From Methylococcus geothermalis (GTDB lineage: Bacteria > Pseudomonadota > Gammaproteobacteria > Methylococcales > Methylococcaceae), in contig NZ_CP046565.1 of the NCBI RefSeq assembly GCF_012769535.1, forward strand, positions 124,001 to 188,000: a stretch of 64,000 nt of DNA, given 5' to 3'. Shown piece by piece: positions 43,373 to 50,795 of the stretch. The first letter of the stretch is position 1, and every line of letters starts with the position of its first letter. Under the pieces are notes generated by a model, which was given only the letters and a program-made list of their open reading frames with translations, did not search any database and was not told the origin of the DNA. A program made the translations under genes and the position numbers.

Positions 43373-44345
43373 TGTCAAGTCCCGTGAGGTGATAAACCTT
43401 CTTGTGAAAGAGATCAGGGTGTGATGCTTGCCATTGTTTCAGGGCCTGGACCGGCGTTTGATGGTTGAGGGCTCGCTGCGGCATGTGGTGATTGTAGAGG
43501 TTGGCATAACGCAGCAAGGTGGTCGCCAGGTCTTCGGTCGAGTCGAAGCGATGGGTTTGCAGCACCTCGGCAATGCGGCCATTGAACCGTTCGACCATGC
43601 CGTTGGTTGGTGGCTTGGCCTTGACCAGGAAGCGGTCGGTGAATGCCGAGACGTGATCGGTCAGGCATGTCGGGATGCGGAACGGTGCCGCCTCGATCAC
43701 GGCCTTCAAGAACGCCTTGGCGGAACGCGCGGTGCGGTTGGGTTTCAGAGCCACGTAGACCCACCGCGTGGCGCGATCGATGGCGACAAACAGAAACTGG
43801 CGGGCTTCGCCCTGGATGGCCGGGAGATATTTCACATCGATGGGCACGAAGCCCGGCTCATAAGCCTTGAAGGATTTGTGGGGTGTGGCGGCGGGTATCG
43901 GTTGCAAGGCCTTGAGATGAGCGACGCCATGCCGCCGCAGGCAGCGATCCAGCCCCGAGCGCGAGACGCCGGGATTGACGAATTCCCGCGTGACGGCCAG
44001 CAGGTCATCCAATGACAACAGCACGTGTTGCCGCAGGTAGACGACGATGGCCTCCTGCGCCGGGGTCAACGTGGTATGCAGCGTAGGCGGCCGGTGGGAG
44101 GCGTCTTCGACCGACGTCCGCCGGCGCCACTTCTGCACGGTGGCACGGGCGAGGCCCTACTGCCGGGCCAAGGCCCGCGAACCCTGGGTGGACTCCTGAA
44201 GTTCCCGCCGCACCGCGGGCGTCGTACGGGCACGGGGATGCAAACGAATCATCATCGGGACGCTCCCTTCTTCGAGGACGGACCAAACACTTCCCGGAGC
44301 AGGCTCCAGGCTTCGAGAGGAAAGATGATCACGCGGGACGTAACA
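43373..44345 (-). mobile_element. inactive IS481-family insertion sequence (973 bp)
   Basis: The ends are imperfect inverted repeats: TGTCAAGTCCCGTG at 43373 and, read inward from 44345, TGTTACGTCCCGCG (11 of 14 identical). The interior encodes an IS481 transposase on the minus strand. The flanks are ATG on both sides, too short to prove a target duplication. A 237-bp internally deleted copy lies at 49885-50121. Confidence 0.8.
43377..44254 (-). pseudogene. IS481 transposase, nonsense-interrupted and internally deleted
   Basis: The frame starts at ATG 44254 (MMIRLHPRARTTPAVRREL) and meets an in-frame TAG after RALARQ, at a position where the family has an aromatic residue; it then continues GLARATVQKWRRR. 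The DDE core is also damaged: LTDHVSAFTDRF is joined directly to KPPTNGMVERFNGR, missing the ~30 residues between the second aspartate and this motif. The natural end HLTGLDT reads on past the element end. It cannot make an intact enzyme. Confidence 0.8.
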
Positions 44346-44423
44346 ATGTCGCTTCCCTCCGGAGATCGTCTATCAGGCCGCGCATCACCTCGCGGCTGAC
44401 AAACAATGCACGACGTTTCGGGT

Positions 44424-44639
44424 CTATGCAATCATCCGGGACCCGACAACTAGCCGCCGGGGTTGATCGTGCTCGTCGAAACCGACGCTCAGTGTTCGAC
44501 GCTCGTCATCCCAGACGACCTCGAGCTCCGCATTGACGAGCAGGCGCTGATGCCTGTCTGGATAGACTATACGGAGTACCGAGGCCGACCCTGGCGTCGA
44601 GGACTGGTTGGCGTGGCTCGCGGCCATACACGTCGGCAT
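44424..44639 (-). CDS. hypothetical short protein
   Basis: 71 residues, beginning three bases after the stop of the upstream secreted-protein gene. LRIVYPDRHQRLLVNAELEVVWDDERRTLSVGFDEHDQPR has protein-like alternation, but there is no recognised family and no clear ribosome site. It may be a fragment. Confidence 0.35.
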   Translation of the reverse strand: MPTCMAASHANQSSTPGSASVLRIVYPDRHQRLLVNAELEVVWDDERRTLSVGFDEHDQPRRLVVGSRMIA

Positions 44640-44642
44640 CGC

Positions 44643-45020
44643 TTACGGGTGACTCTGAACCTGACCGCTGCGACTTTCGGCCAGTTGCCGTTGCAACTCG
44701 GCGATCTCCTTCTGCTGCGCCTGGACCATCGCCTTTAATTCGGTGATCTCGGACGAGGACACAGGTTGCGCGTTCGTCTGCAACTGCTGGCTGTACTCCA
44801 TCTGGCGGCGCTGCATCTCCAGTTGCATCTCCATCTGCTGCTTCTGCATCGCCATCGTTTGCTGTTGCTGAACCACGGACGAGCCCATGCCGACGAGCGA
44901 CGGGATCATGTAGATGAGAGAGTTGTCAGCCCAGGCGGATGTGTCGACGAACAAGAGACTGAAGGAGAGTGCAAGGAGCCGCCCGATCTCACGGAGCATT
45001 CTGCTGTCAATGGCATGCAT
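44643..45020 (-). CDS. secreted Gln/Met-rich coiled-coil protein
   Basis: 125 residues. Signal peptide ending around DTSAWA (cleavage after residue 31). The mature part has NSLIYMIPSLVGMGSSVVQQ, then a Met/Gln-rich coiled coil (MAMQKQQMEMQLEMQRRQMEY) and a second helix (AQQKEIAELQRQLAES). The start at 45020 has AGAGG seven bases upstream. Follows the phosphatase gene by 84 bp on the same strand. Methionine-rich helices can bind copper, but that is speculation here. Confidence 0.6.
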   Translation of the reverse strand: MHAIDSRMLREIGRLLALSFSLLFVDTSAWADNSLIYMIPSLVGMGSSVVQQQQTMAMQKQQMEMQLEMQRRQMEYSQQLQTNAQPVSSSEITELKAMVQAQQKEIAELQRQLAESRSGQVQSHP

Positions 45021-45104
45021 GGGATACCTCTGCAACGCAAATGGGTGTTGTCAGAACCGAGCCCGATGAGTGACGCCGGCTCATCGCCGTGCCCGGAATA
45101 ATCT

Positions 45105-45653
45105 TTAGCCGCTGACGCCATCCGTACGCCAGTTTCGAATGTAGTTTTCCTGTTCAACGGTTTGGGGAATGCGCGGGAAGCACCACCGCTTCGCTTCACC
45201 GACGGTTGCCCAGAGTTCCTGTAAGCGGCGTAACGCACCCTCGCCGTCGTGCCCGCTCTGGACCAGGTAACAGCCGATGACCATCCCGGTGCGACCGATA
45301 CCGCCCCGGCAATGCACATAGACACGATGCTCGTCGCCAAGCCACTCATCGATCTGACGCAGGATGGCCGTCATGTGCTGGCGGTCGGTTGGGACACTGA
45401 CATCGGGGATGGGATGGCGCCGATGCATCACGTTGAGTGCGCGTTTGGACGCCAACTCCAGAAGTAACGCATCGTAGGGCGGCTTCTCATGCGGCTCCGT
45501 CAGATCCAAAAAGCGGGTGAATCCGCTGGCAAGAAAGGAATCGAGCTTTTCGTGTGTTTCCTCGGGATCGTCCGCGCCTGGGTACTCCCCCGCGAGCAGG
45601 CGATCCGAAAGGACCCAGTAGGTGTTCCGGTGAGGTCGGTCCCAAGGGGACAT
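45105..45653 (-). CDS. dual-specificity/tyrosine-type protein phosphatase
   Basis: 182 residues. The P-loop HCRGGIGRTG gives nucleophile Cys115 and Arg121, with a candidate general acid Asp84 in HPIPDVSVP. The fold resembles cyclin-dependent kinase inhibitor 3-like bacterial phosphatases. The start at 45653 has TGGAG upstream and gives the expected N-terminus. No kinase gene is nearby. Confidence 0.85.
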   Translation of the reverse strand: MSPWDRPHRNTYWVLSDRLLAGEYPGADDPEETHEKLDSFLASGFTRFLDLTEPHEKPPYDALLLELASKRALNVMHRRHPIPDVSVPTDRQHMTAILRQIDEWLGDEHRVYVHCRGGIGRTGMVIGCYLVQSGHDGEGALRRLQELWATVGEAKRWCFPRIPQTVEQENYIRNWRTDGVSG

Positions 45654-45810
45654 GGCGTGGCTCCAGGTTAATGAGGATGACTGTCGGATGACCCGAGAAG
45701 GGGCTCGGAGCGGCACGAACGGCGCGCGCCTGCCTGCTCGCATTCGGGGTTTCGAACTTTATGCTCCTGCTTGCTCTCATGCGAACTTTAACTCCATCGA
45801 CCCTCCCGAT

Positions 45811-46266
45811 TCACCGTGCTTCCGACGCTTCATGCGCCGCGATGATGCGCGCCAGGTGATGCTTCGGAGCACCCTGGATCGCCCGCAGCAGCGCATGGCT
45901 GACCGAGCCAACCCCAAATCGGTCCTGGATGCTGCCGAGCAGGGACACCAGCAGGTGGGCCGTCATCTCGGCATCGGCCAAGGCGCGATGGGCGCGTTCT
46001 GCAGTCGGGAGATCGAGGTGGCGGACCAAGGTGCCAAGCTGGTGATTCGGTGCCTGCGGGAAAATCCGCCGGGACAGCAGCAAGGTGCAGGCGAACTCCT
46101 GCCGCCGCCTCGGTGCCGAAGCCAGCGGCGACGTGTTTGCGGCGACGGTCGGGGCCTCCTCTTCCATCACGGCGTCCCACCCCCTCGGGTGGCATAGCAG
46201 CAGCATCGCGAGCAGCGCCATGCCGCTGATGACGCCCTGCGCAAAGAGCCATGCCGATTTCGTCAT
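45811..46266 (-). CDS. chimeric gene: membrane segment fused to exonuclease C-terminus
   Basis: 151 residues. Residues 1-26 are a hydrophobic segment (LFAQGVISGMALLAMLLLC). From about residue 56, FACTLLLSRRIFPQAPNHQLGTLVRHLDL and ERAHRALADAEMTAHLLV match the C-terminal half of DnaQ-like 3'-5' exonucleases, including the last ExoIII histidine and aspartate. The N-terminal half with the DxE metal site is missing and replaced. Probably a rearranged, inactive gene. Confidence 0.55.
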   Translation of the reverse strand: MTKSAWLFAQGVISGMALLAMLLLCHPRGWDAVMEEEAPTVAANTSPLASAPRRRQEFACTLLLSRRIFPQAPNHQLGTLVRHLDLPTAERAHRALADAEMTAHLLVSLLGSIQDRFGVGSVSHALLRAIQGAPKHHLARIIAAHEASEAR

Positions 46267-46590
46267 GGCGCCGATTCGAGATCGCGAGGACCGGTGGCCG
46301 GACGCTCGATTGGCGGAGGCATCTGCGGTCTGTAGCGGGGGTTCCTGGCCTCAACCTTGATTCCCGGAGTAGACCACCTCGGCGTAGGGCGTTGCGAGCG
46401 AAGGGTCCCGTCGAATGATGTCGATCGGTGCTCGTTTAACCCCTCCAATCAGAGCAGCAGGCTTGCGGTTCGGAAGTCTCTCCACGGCAGATATCTCCGG
46501 ATCAATGGAAGCATCATGCAGGCCCCTGACACGGTGACGTGGGGAAGTCCTGCGTACTCTCGGGGACAGAAGCCTATCAATATCAATAGG
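46267..46590. other. region without a recognisable gene
   Basis: Frames on both strands are short and composition-driven. No promoter or RNA structure is evident apart from the paired dyads immediately downstream. Confidence 0.4.
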
Positions 46591-46679
46591 GTGCGACAAC
46601 TTGCGTCGCACTTCAGCCACGAAGCGTATCGGTGCGAACTGCATCCTGGAGCAAGGACCATGCGACGCATTCTGTCGCA
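46591..46679. promoter_or_regulatory. two matching dyads, probable operators
   Basis: GTGCGAC-N7-GTCGCAC at 46591-46611 and TGCGAC-N7-GTCGCA at 46661-46679 share half-sites and spacer length; their starts are about 70 bp apart. They lie 86 to 174 bp before the ATG of the next gene. Two copies with this spacing suggest a dimeric regulator bound at two sites, possibly forming a loop. Confidence 0.5.
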
Positions 46680-46764
46680 CACGGAGCGTATTCTCTCCAT
46701 CCGTTCGAATACGAGAGTTGCAGCGCAGCTCGATTGCCACTGACGCCACGAGAGGACAAAGCTC

Positions 46765-47325
46765 ATGAACGATGAACGCCCAATGAACGACCATGCAGCG
46801 ACGGTGCACGACATCGCCCGCGCAGCCCGGGAGGGTAAACTGACCAGCGAAGCGCTCGGCAAGATTCTGGAAAGCCGGCACGGTGCGGTGAATTGCTATC
46901 CTGGACAACCCACCGACACCTGCCATCCGATCGCCTATTTCATCGCGCTGGAGGGGCGATTGGGCCATGAACTTCAACTCGAACTGGCCCACGCCGAATG
47001 GGAGGCCGACCGGCCGCCCCGCTGGTGGACTCGTCATCTCTTACGCTACTGGTATCTGCAGCGGCGCTACGGGCATCCGCCGCGTCCGTATCCTATGTAT
47101 CCTATGTATGAACCGCCCTTTACGTTTGCCTACATGCTGGGGCAACTCCTGCAGCATGTTATGTTCTCATGCTATGGAGAGACCCGCGAGTTGGTGCTGA
47201 TCACCGATACCTGGAATCCGGAAGCGTTCGAATGCTGGCGCGACGAACTGGAATACATCCAGCACAAGGCTTCCCTGGCGATTTATCTGATCGGTGAGGG
47301 TTCTCTCTGCACGCGCCTGATCTGA
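46765..47325 (+). CDS. hypothetical protein
   Basis: 186 residues. An N-terminal helical part (HDIARAAREGKLTSEALGKILESRH) is followed by a Trp/Tyr/Arg-rich middle (WWTRHLLRYWYLQRRYGHPP), a PMYPMYEPP segment, and ITDTWNPEAFECWRDELEYIQHK. No family recognised, no signal peptide. GAGGACAAAGCTC precedes the ATG. Confidence 0.55.
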   Translation: MNDERPMNDHAATVHDIARAAREGKLTSEALGKILESRHGAVNCYPGQPTDTCHPIAYFIALEGRLGHELQLELAHAEWEADRPPRWWTRHLLRYWYLQRRYGHPPRPYPMYPMYEPPFTFAYMLGQLLQHVMFSCYGETRELVLITDTWNPEAFECWRDELEYIQHKASLAIYLIGEGSLCTRLI

Positions 47326-47421
47326 GCTGAACCCATCCGTCGGGCCTCGAAGCCGTGCAATCGACAATCGTCCCGAGTTGGCATTGATGGACATTCCAAA
47401 TCAGAGGAACGACCCCAGCGA

Positions 47422-47661
47422 CCCTGGGCAGAAGCGATGGACGTCGCCGAAAACGGGGGTGTGTTCATGGCAGTCGGGACGTCGATGCTGGTTCAGCCCG
47501 CGGCATGGCTACCCGTTGCGGCCCTGGAGGCCGGCGCGCAGGTGATTCGGATCGACCCGGAACCGACGAATCTCAGCGACCGGGCACAGTTCGATCTGAG
47601 GGGCAAAGCCGGTGACGTTCCTCCCGTACTGATGCAGTCTGTCTGGAGAAGCCGAACATGA
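47422..47661 (+). pseudogene. C-terminal fragment of a sirtuin (Sir2) deacetylase
   Basis: PWAEAM then GVFMAVGTSMLVQPAAWLP, AGAQVIRIDPEPTNL and LRGKAGDVPPVL match the end of the Sir2 NAD-binding fold (VGTS, then I(N/D)PEPT, then GxAxxVLP). The catalytic HG motif, zinc ribbon and GAGIS motif are absent; only about 75 residues of ~240 remain. An ATG at 47437 exists but a functional product is unlikely. Confidence 0.65.
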
Positions 47662-47936
47662 CCAAACAACACGCGGCCATCATTCTGATCCTGGCTTCCA
47701 TGTTTCCCACGCCATCCGTGGCCGACGACTCGGCCCGTTGCTACGCCATCCGCGATGCCGATCGGCGGAACGCCTGTCTCGCCGAAACCCGCGACGCGAA
47801 GAGCTATTGCTATTCCATCAAGGACGCCGACCGCCGCAACATCTGCCTGGCCGAAACGACCGGCGAACGATCCCGCTGCTATAGCATCCGGGACAAGGAT
47901 GTGCGCGCCTCGTGTCTGGCGGGGATGGGGTGGTAG
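47658..47936 (+). CDS. secreted protein with three tandem cysteine repeats
   Basis: 92 residues. Signal peptide to about residue 22 (SVA before DDSAR). The mature part is three near-identical 23-residue repeats with consensus CY(A/S)I+DxDxRxxCLAxT; cysteines at 28/40, 51/63 and 74/86, each pair 12 apart. Each repeat could close one disulfide. Its start overlaps the sirtuin fragment end. Function unknown. Confidence 0.7.
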   Translation: MTKQHAAIILILASMFPTPSVADDSARCYAIRDADRRNACLAETRDAKSYCYSIKDADRRNICLAETTGERSRCYSIRDKDVRASCLAGMGW

Positions 47937-48026
47937 ATGAAGCTGGCATCCTCGCTATCGCACCCTCTCACGGCCTGGACCCAAAGACCGGAATCTTCCC
48001 GGATATCCCATAACTCTCGTGACGCA

Positions 48027-48857
48027 TCATGAGCAGCCCCGGTTTCTTTTTGACGATCGGAGGTTAGAACCAGATTGAGCATGACCACCCATGTCGTCAT
48101 GTTGCACAAACGGCGAGCCACCTACCGATAGGTTTTGACAGATTAAGTCAACGAGTCTATCTGGATAATGAGTCTCTAAATGTACGTTTTGATACATCAC
48201 GCCACCAGCCTGGTTAGGCTGGTAGCCAACAGGAGCGGTCGGCGTCGGGGACGATATACCCCTTGATCCCCCATTATATGCAAAGCAATTAGTAGCAAGA
48301 AAGTTCAATATCGCACCATTAGTGACAGGCCCGTTTGGACCAAACCATAAAGGAAGTTTATTTCCATTGGGACAATCAGCTGGCTCACATACAAAGAACG
48401 CATCTGTTTGAGGTCTGGACAAATGCCTTTTCCAAATCCAGTCATGAACCGAACCTACTATAAAGCGGTAATGAGAATCGGGAAATGGAGCACGGGTGTT
48501 AGGAACAATTGGTGCGACCTCGATCATCCCGCGTCGCGCGGATGGCCATGGTCTTGTCACGTGCTGCGGAAAACGGTGAAATGCGGCGGCCCAAGTCAGT
48601 ACCTCAACTATTTTCGAAGCAAACAGTATTCGCTTTGGGCACCCTCCCGAGATTCCGAAAATATAATCTCCGACGCCTTTGTTCGGCCTATCACAGATTC
48701 GGCGTCTCATGTGCAACTTACAAAACCCGAATAGTAGATATTGTCCGTATGGAGTTATGCTTGGCCCCCCTGACCCCTGCGGTACCTCCCAAGGGCCATG
48801 CATGTGATTCCCATTAGAATTCGTAGAGGCAACGACATAGATGTACCCAACTGGCAT
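48027..48857 (-). CDS. Nmad2-like nucleotide-modification-associated protein
   Basis: 276 residues. PYGQYLLFGFCKLHMRRRICDRPNKGVGDYIFGISGG and RILFASKIVEVLTWAAAFHRFP resemble Nmad2 (GDW(I/V)xGxG followed by a strand pair and VSExLxFxEY). The C-terminal third (NFLATNCFAYNGG and an HxxPDR-like HYPDRLVDLI) fits too. ATG 48857 lies ten bases after the Nmad3 stop; an alternative GTG is at 48866. Base composition is clearly more AT-rich than the neighbours. Family assignment is by eye. Confidence 0.55.
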   Translation of the reverse strand: MPVGYIYVVASTNSNGNHMHGPWEVPQGSGGPSITPYGQYLLFGFCKLHMRRRICDRPNKGVGDYIFGISGGCPKRILFASKIVEVLTWAAAFHRFPQHVTRPWPSARRGMIEVAPIVPNTRAPFPDSHYRFIVGSVHDWIWKRHLSRPQTDAFFVCEPADCPNGNKLPLWFGPNGPVTNGAILNFLATNCFAYNGGSRGISSPTPTAPVGYQPNQAGGVMYQNVHLETHYPDRLVDLICQNLSVGGSPFVQHDDMGGHAQSGSNLRSSKRNRGCS

Positions 48858-48867
48858 GAGGCTCACC

Positions 48868-49572
48868 CTAATTGGACTTCAATAGTATCGGGGCTTGCTT
48901 GCAAAGCCACTTATAAAACTTGACGCCATTTACAAACCCTGGTAGCTGGGCACTCCGCTGAAGATACCCATTCTTGACGTTCAATCCGCCCCAGGTTTTC
49001 AGCAGATTGGGGAACACACGGTAAGCTCCTTTCCGGTAATCACCAATGGCGATGCACTGTTGAAACCGACCTGACACTTCAGGTCGACCGCGTACCACGA
49101 TATCGTCGGCGGCTGGCGGCAAAATTCGCCGTGTGTGTGCATTCTCGTGCCACCGAGACTGCGGGATGCTGACAGCTGCGACGATTTCCTGGACGACGAA
49201 GATTCCGATCAGCCCGTAGACTAGTCGCTTGCTGGATATATCCTTTAGCCCGGCGTAGAACGCAAGGAAATCACCGGCGTCAAGGTTGGAGCTGATTTGG
49301 GTCCCTTTTTTCCCCTGATCACCATAGGTCAGATAGGCGAAATCGGGGTCAAGATGCATGTTCTTCCCAGTCAAGTGCGCGGGGAGGGAGCAGTGTAATC
49401 CCGAGAGGGCCGAGGAAATTAACGAATAGGGTGTGTGGAGGCCTGGATGTAGCGAACGGGCTTCTGGAATTGGCGCGTAGACAAAATCACCCGTAGAGGC
49501 ATCGATCGGTCCATTCCAACGGCCACCACCTTCGCTTTGATCAGCCCCTACCCGTACGAGTAAGCCTTTCAT
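48868..49572 (-). CDS. Nmad3-like nucleotide-modification-associated protein
   Basis: 234 residues beginning MKGLLVRVGADQSEGGGRWN. The series RVGxDxSxGG, FVYAPIPE, LDPDFAYLTYGDQG, and LDAGDFLAFYAGL is what I know of Nmad3, a domain found with DNA-base hypermodification genes. The C-terminal part (DDIVVRGRPEVSGRFQQCIAIG) matches as well. It forms a two-gene operon with the Nmad2-like gene. The start at 49572 is the first residue of the conserved region. Confidence 0.6.
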   Translation of the reverse strand: MKGLLVRVGADQSEGGGRWNGPIDASTGDFVYAPIPEARSLHPGLHTPYSLISSALSGLHCSLPAHLTGKNMHLDPDFAYLTYGDQGKKGTQISSNLDAGDFLAFYAGLKDISSKRLVYGLIGIFVVQEIVAAVSIPQSRWHENAHTRRILPPAADDIVVRGRPEVSGRFQQCIAIGDYRKGAYRVFPNLLKTWGGLNVKNGYLQRSAQLPGFVNGVKFYKWLCKQAPILLKSN

Positions 49573-49798
49573 GTCAATTCTCGCTTCCACAATTCGTCGC
49601 GCACCGCTCCAATGGCGGCGGGGTATTCGGCACGATTCAGACCCTGAGTATGACCCGAATGATGACCACCAACACTTGCGTTGGGTGGTTCGAATACTGA
49701 TCACGGGGCTGATCCAATGATAGTCGCAAGTGTGTTGACCGTCCACCCGATTGTCCCTATCGTGCGACCAGCTGGAATTAGGGAGCGATCAGCTCGCA
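49573..49798. other. intergenic region upstream of the Nmad pair
   Basis: No gene is supported. The minus-strand promoter of the Nmad pair should lie here; I see no confident hexamer pair. Confidence 0.35.
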
Positions 49799-49882
49799 TA
49801 GGGCGGAACCGGCTCCCTTGGGTTCCGCCACCAATACTGGACGGTGATTTTGGCGGATCGCCTTTCGGCATCCGCCGCCCTA
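49799..49882. repeat. 84-bp palindromic REP/MITE-like repeat
   Basis: Terminal inverted repeats TAGGGCGG (49799) and CCGCCCTA (49882) enclose two hairpins: GGCGGAACC/GGTTCCGCC (49802-49829, perfect 9 bp) and GGCGGAT/ATCCGCC (49852-49876). The style is that of dispersed bacterial palindromic repeats. It ends two bases before the deleted IS481 copy. Confidence 0.6.
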
Positions 49883-49884
49883 CG

Positions 49885-50121
49885 TGTCAAGTCCCGTGAG
49901 GTGATCAACCTTTTTGTGAAAGAGACCGGGGTGTGATGCTTGCCATTGTTTCAGGGCCTGGACCGGCGTTTGATGGTTGTGCGCTCGCTGCGGCATGTGA
50001 TGATTGTAGAGGTTGGCATAACGCAGCAAGGTGGTCGCCAGGTCTTGGGTCGAGTCGACGCGATGGGTTTGCAGCATAGGCGGCCGGTGGGAGGCGTCTT
50101 CGACCCACGCGGGACGTAACA
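49885..50121 (-). mobile_element. 237-bp internally deleted IS481 copy (MITE-like)
   Basis: Both ends match the 973-bp element (TGTCAAGTCCCGTGAGGTGAT at one end in part, GCGGGACGTAACA at the other), and the first ~190 bp are nearly identical to its transposase 3' end (FHKKVDHLTGLDT, PQRAHNHQTPVQALKQWQ). At least two internal deletions remove the rest, leaving GGCGGCCGGTGGGAGGCGTC near the far end. It has no transposase but keeps both termini. Confidence 0.75.
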
Positions 50122-50241
50122 CCTGACCCGCTGTGAAGAAAGTAACCCGCGAGGGCTGCGCGAGTCCTGGTCCTCAAGACATCGAATGGCGATCTCCGTA
50201 GAGGCCGTCCACCTCTGGGCGTGGGTCAGCCGTTCAACGGC

Positions 50242-50269
50242 AAAAAAGCACCCTCCCCTTACCAAGGGG
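50242..50269 (-). terminator. possible terminator after tRNA-Arg
   Basis: Minus strand CCCCTT-GGT-AAGGGG is followed, after seven bases, by six T. The gap between stem and T-run weakens it. Confidence 0.35.
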
Positions 50270-50355
50270 TTATCGTTGCTAGCGCAACATCATGCGACGC
50301 AGGGAGGTTTTGTTGATTCCATGGCGGCATGGGGCACCCACACGCCAAAAAGAAG

Positions 50356-50432
50356 TGGTGCCCCGGATACGATTCGAACGTACGACCTTCCCCTTAGGAG
50401 GGGGACGCTCTATCCTACTGAGCTACCGGGGC
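50356..50432 (-). tRNA. tRNA-Arg (anticodon CCU)
   Basis: Acceptor stem GCCCCGG/CCGGGGC, D-arm GCTC...GAGC, anticodon stem CCCC/GGGG around loop CTCCTAA (anticodon CCT in DNA), TΨC arm with GTTCGAATC, discriminator A and encoded CCA. It reads AGG codons. The 3' end faces the accessory region at lower coordinates. Confidence 0.95.
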
Positions 50433-50795
50433 GTCGAGATGCGGGAGGCTGCCGCGTTTCGGGCGGCCTTCCGCCTCAGCGAAGGCTTCCGGCGCATTTT
50501 AGCCTTTGTAAACATGGTTTTCCAATCGAAGCCAGGGATGCGGAAGCGCGCTCGTCTCGATCTGTCCCTTGATACTGGCGGGCCGTACCGCCAACCCTCT
50601 GCTGCCGCAAGCCCGGAGCATCAGCATCGTCACCAGCGCACCGGCGGGGAGCGAAGACGGTGCAGATACCAGCCAGCCGGGGGGAGAAACCGGCAGCATG
50701 AGCGTTTCCCATGGCTCCGGCGGCGGTACGTGCCCCAGCCCAACGTGACCTACTCGCGGGTCGCCACCAGTGTCCGGGCCGGTGATCCGGCCGGT
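50433..50795. other. 363-bp region without a clear gene
   Basis: A minus-strand frame (about 50699-50499) with PPGWLVSAPSS, LVTMLMLRACGSRGLAVRPASIKGQ and HPWLRLENHVYKG has protein-like features reminiscent of transglutaminase/lasso-B2-like folds, but the ends do not form a complete gene. It may be a remnant downstream of the deacetylase. Confidence 0.35.

Noticed and set aside
43373-44345. Active composite transposon between the two IS481 copies
   Set aside because: Both copies lack an intact transposase and there is no sign that the intervening genes moved as a unit.
40540-50432. Direct repeats of the tRNA-Arg 3' end as att sites, and an integrase gene
   Set aside because: I looked for a copy of the tRNA 3' sequence and an integrase motif in this stretch and found neither by eye.
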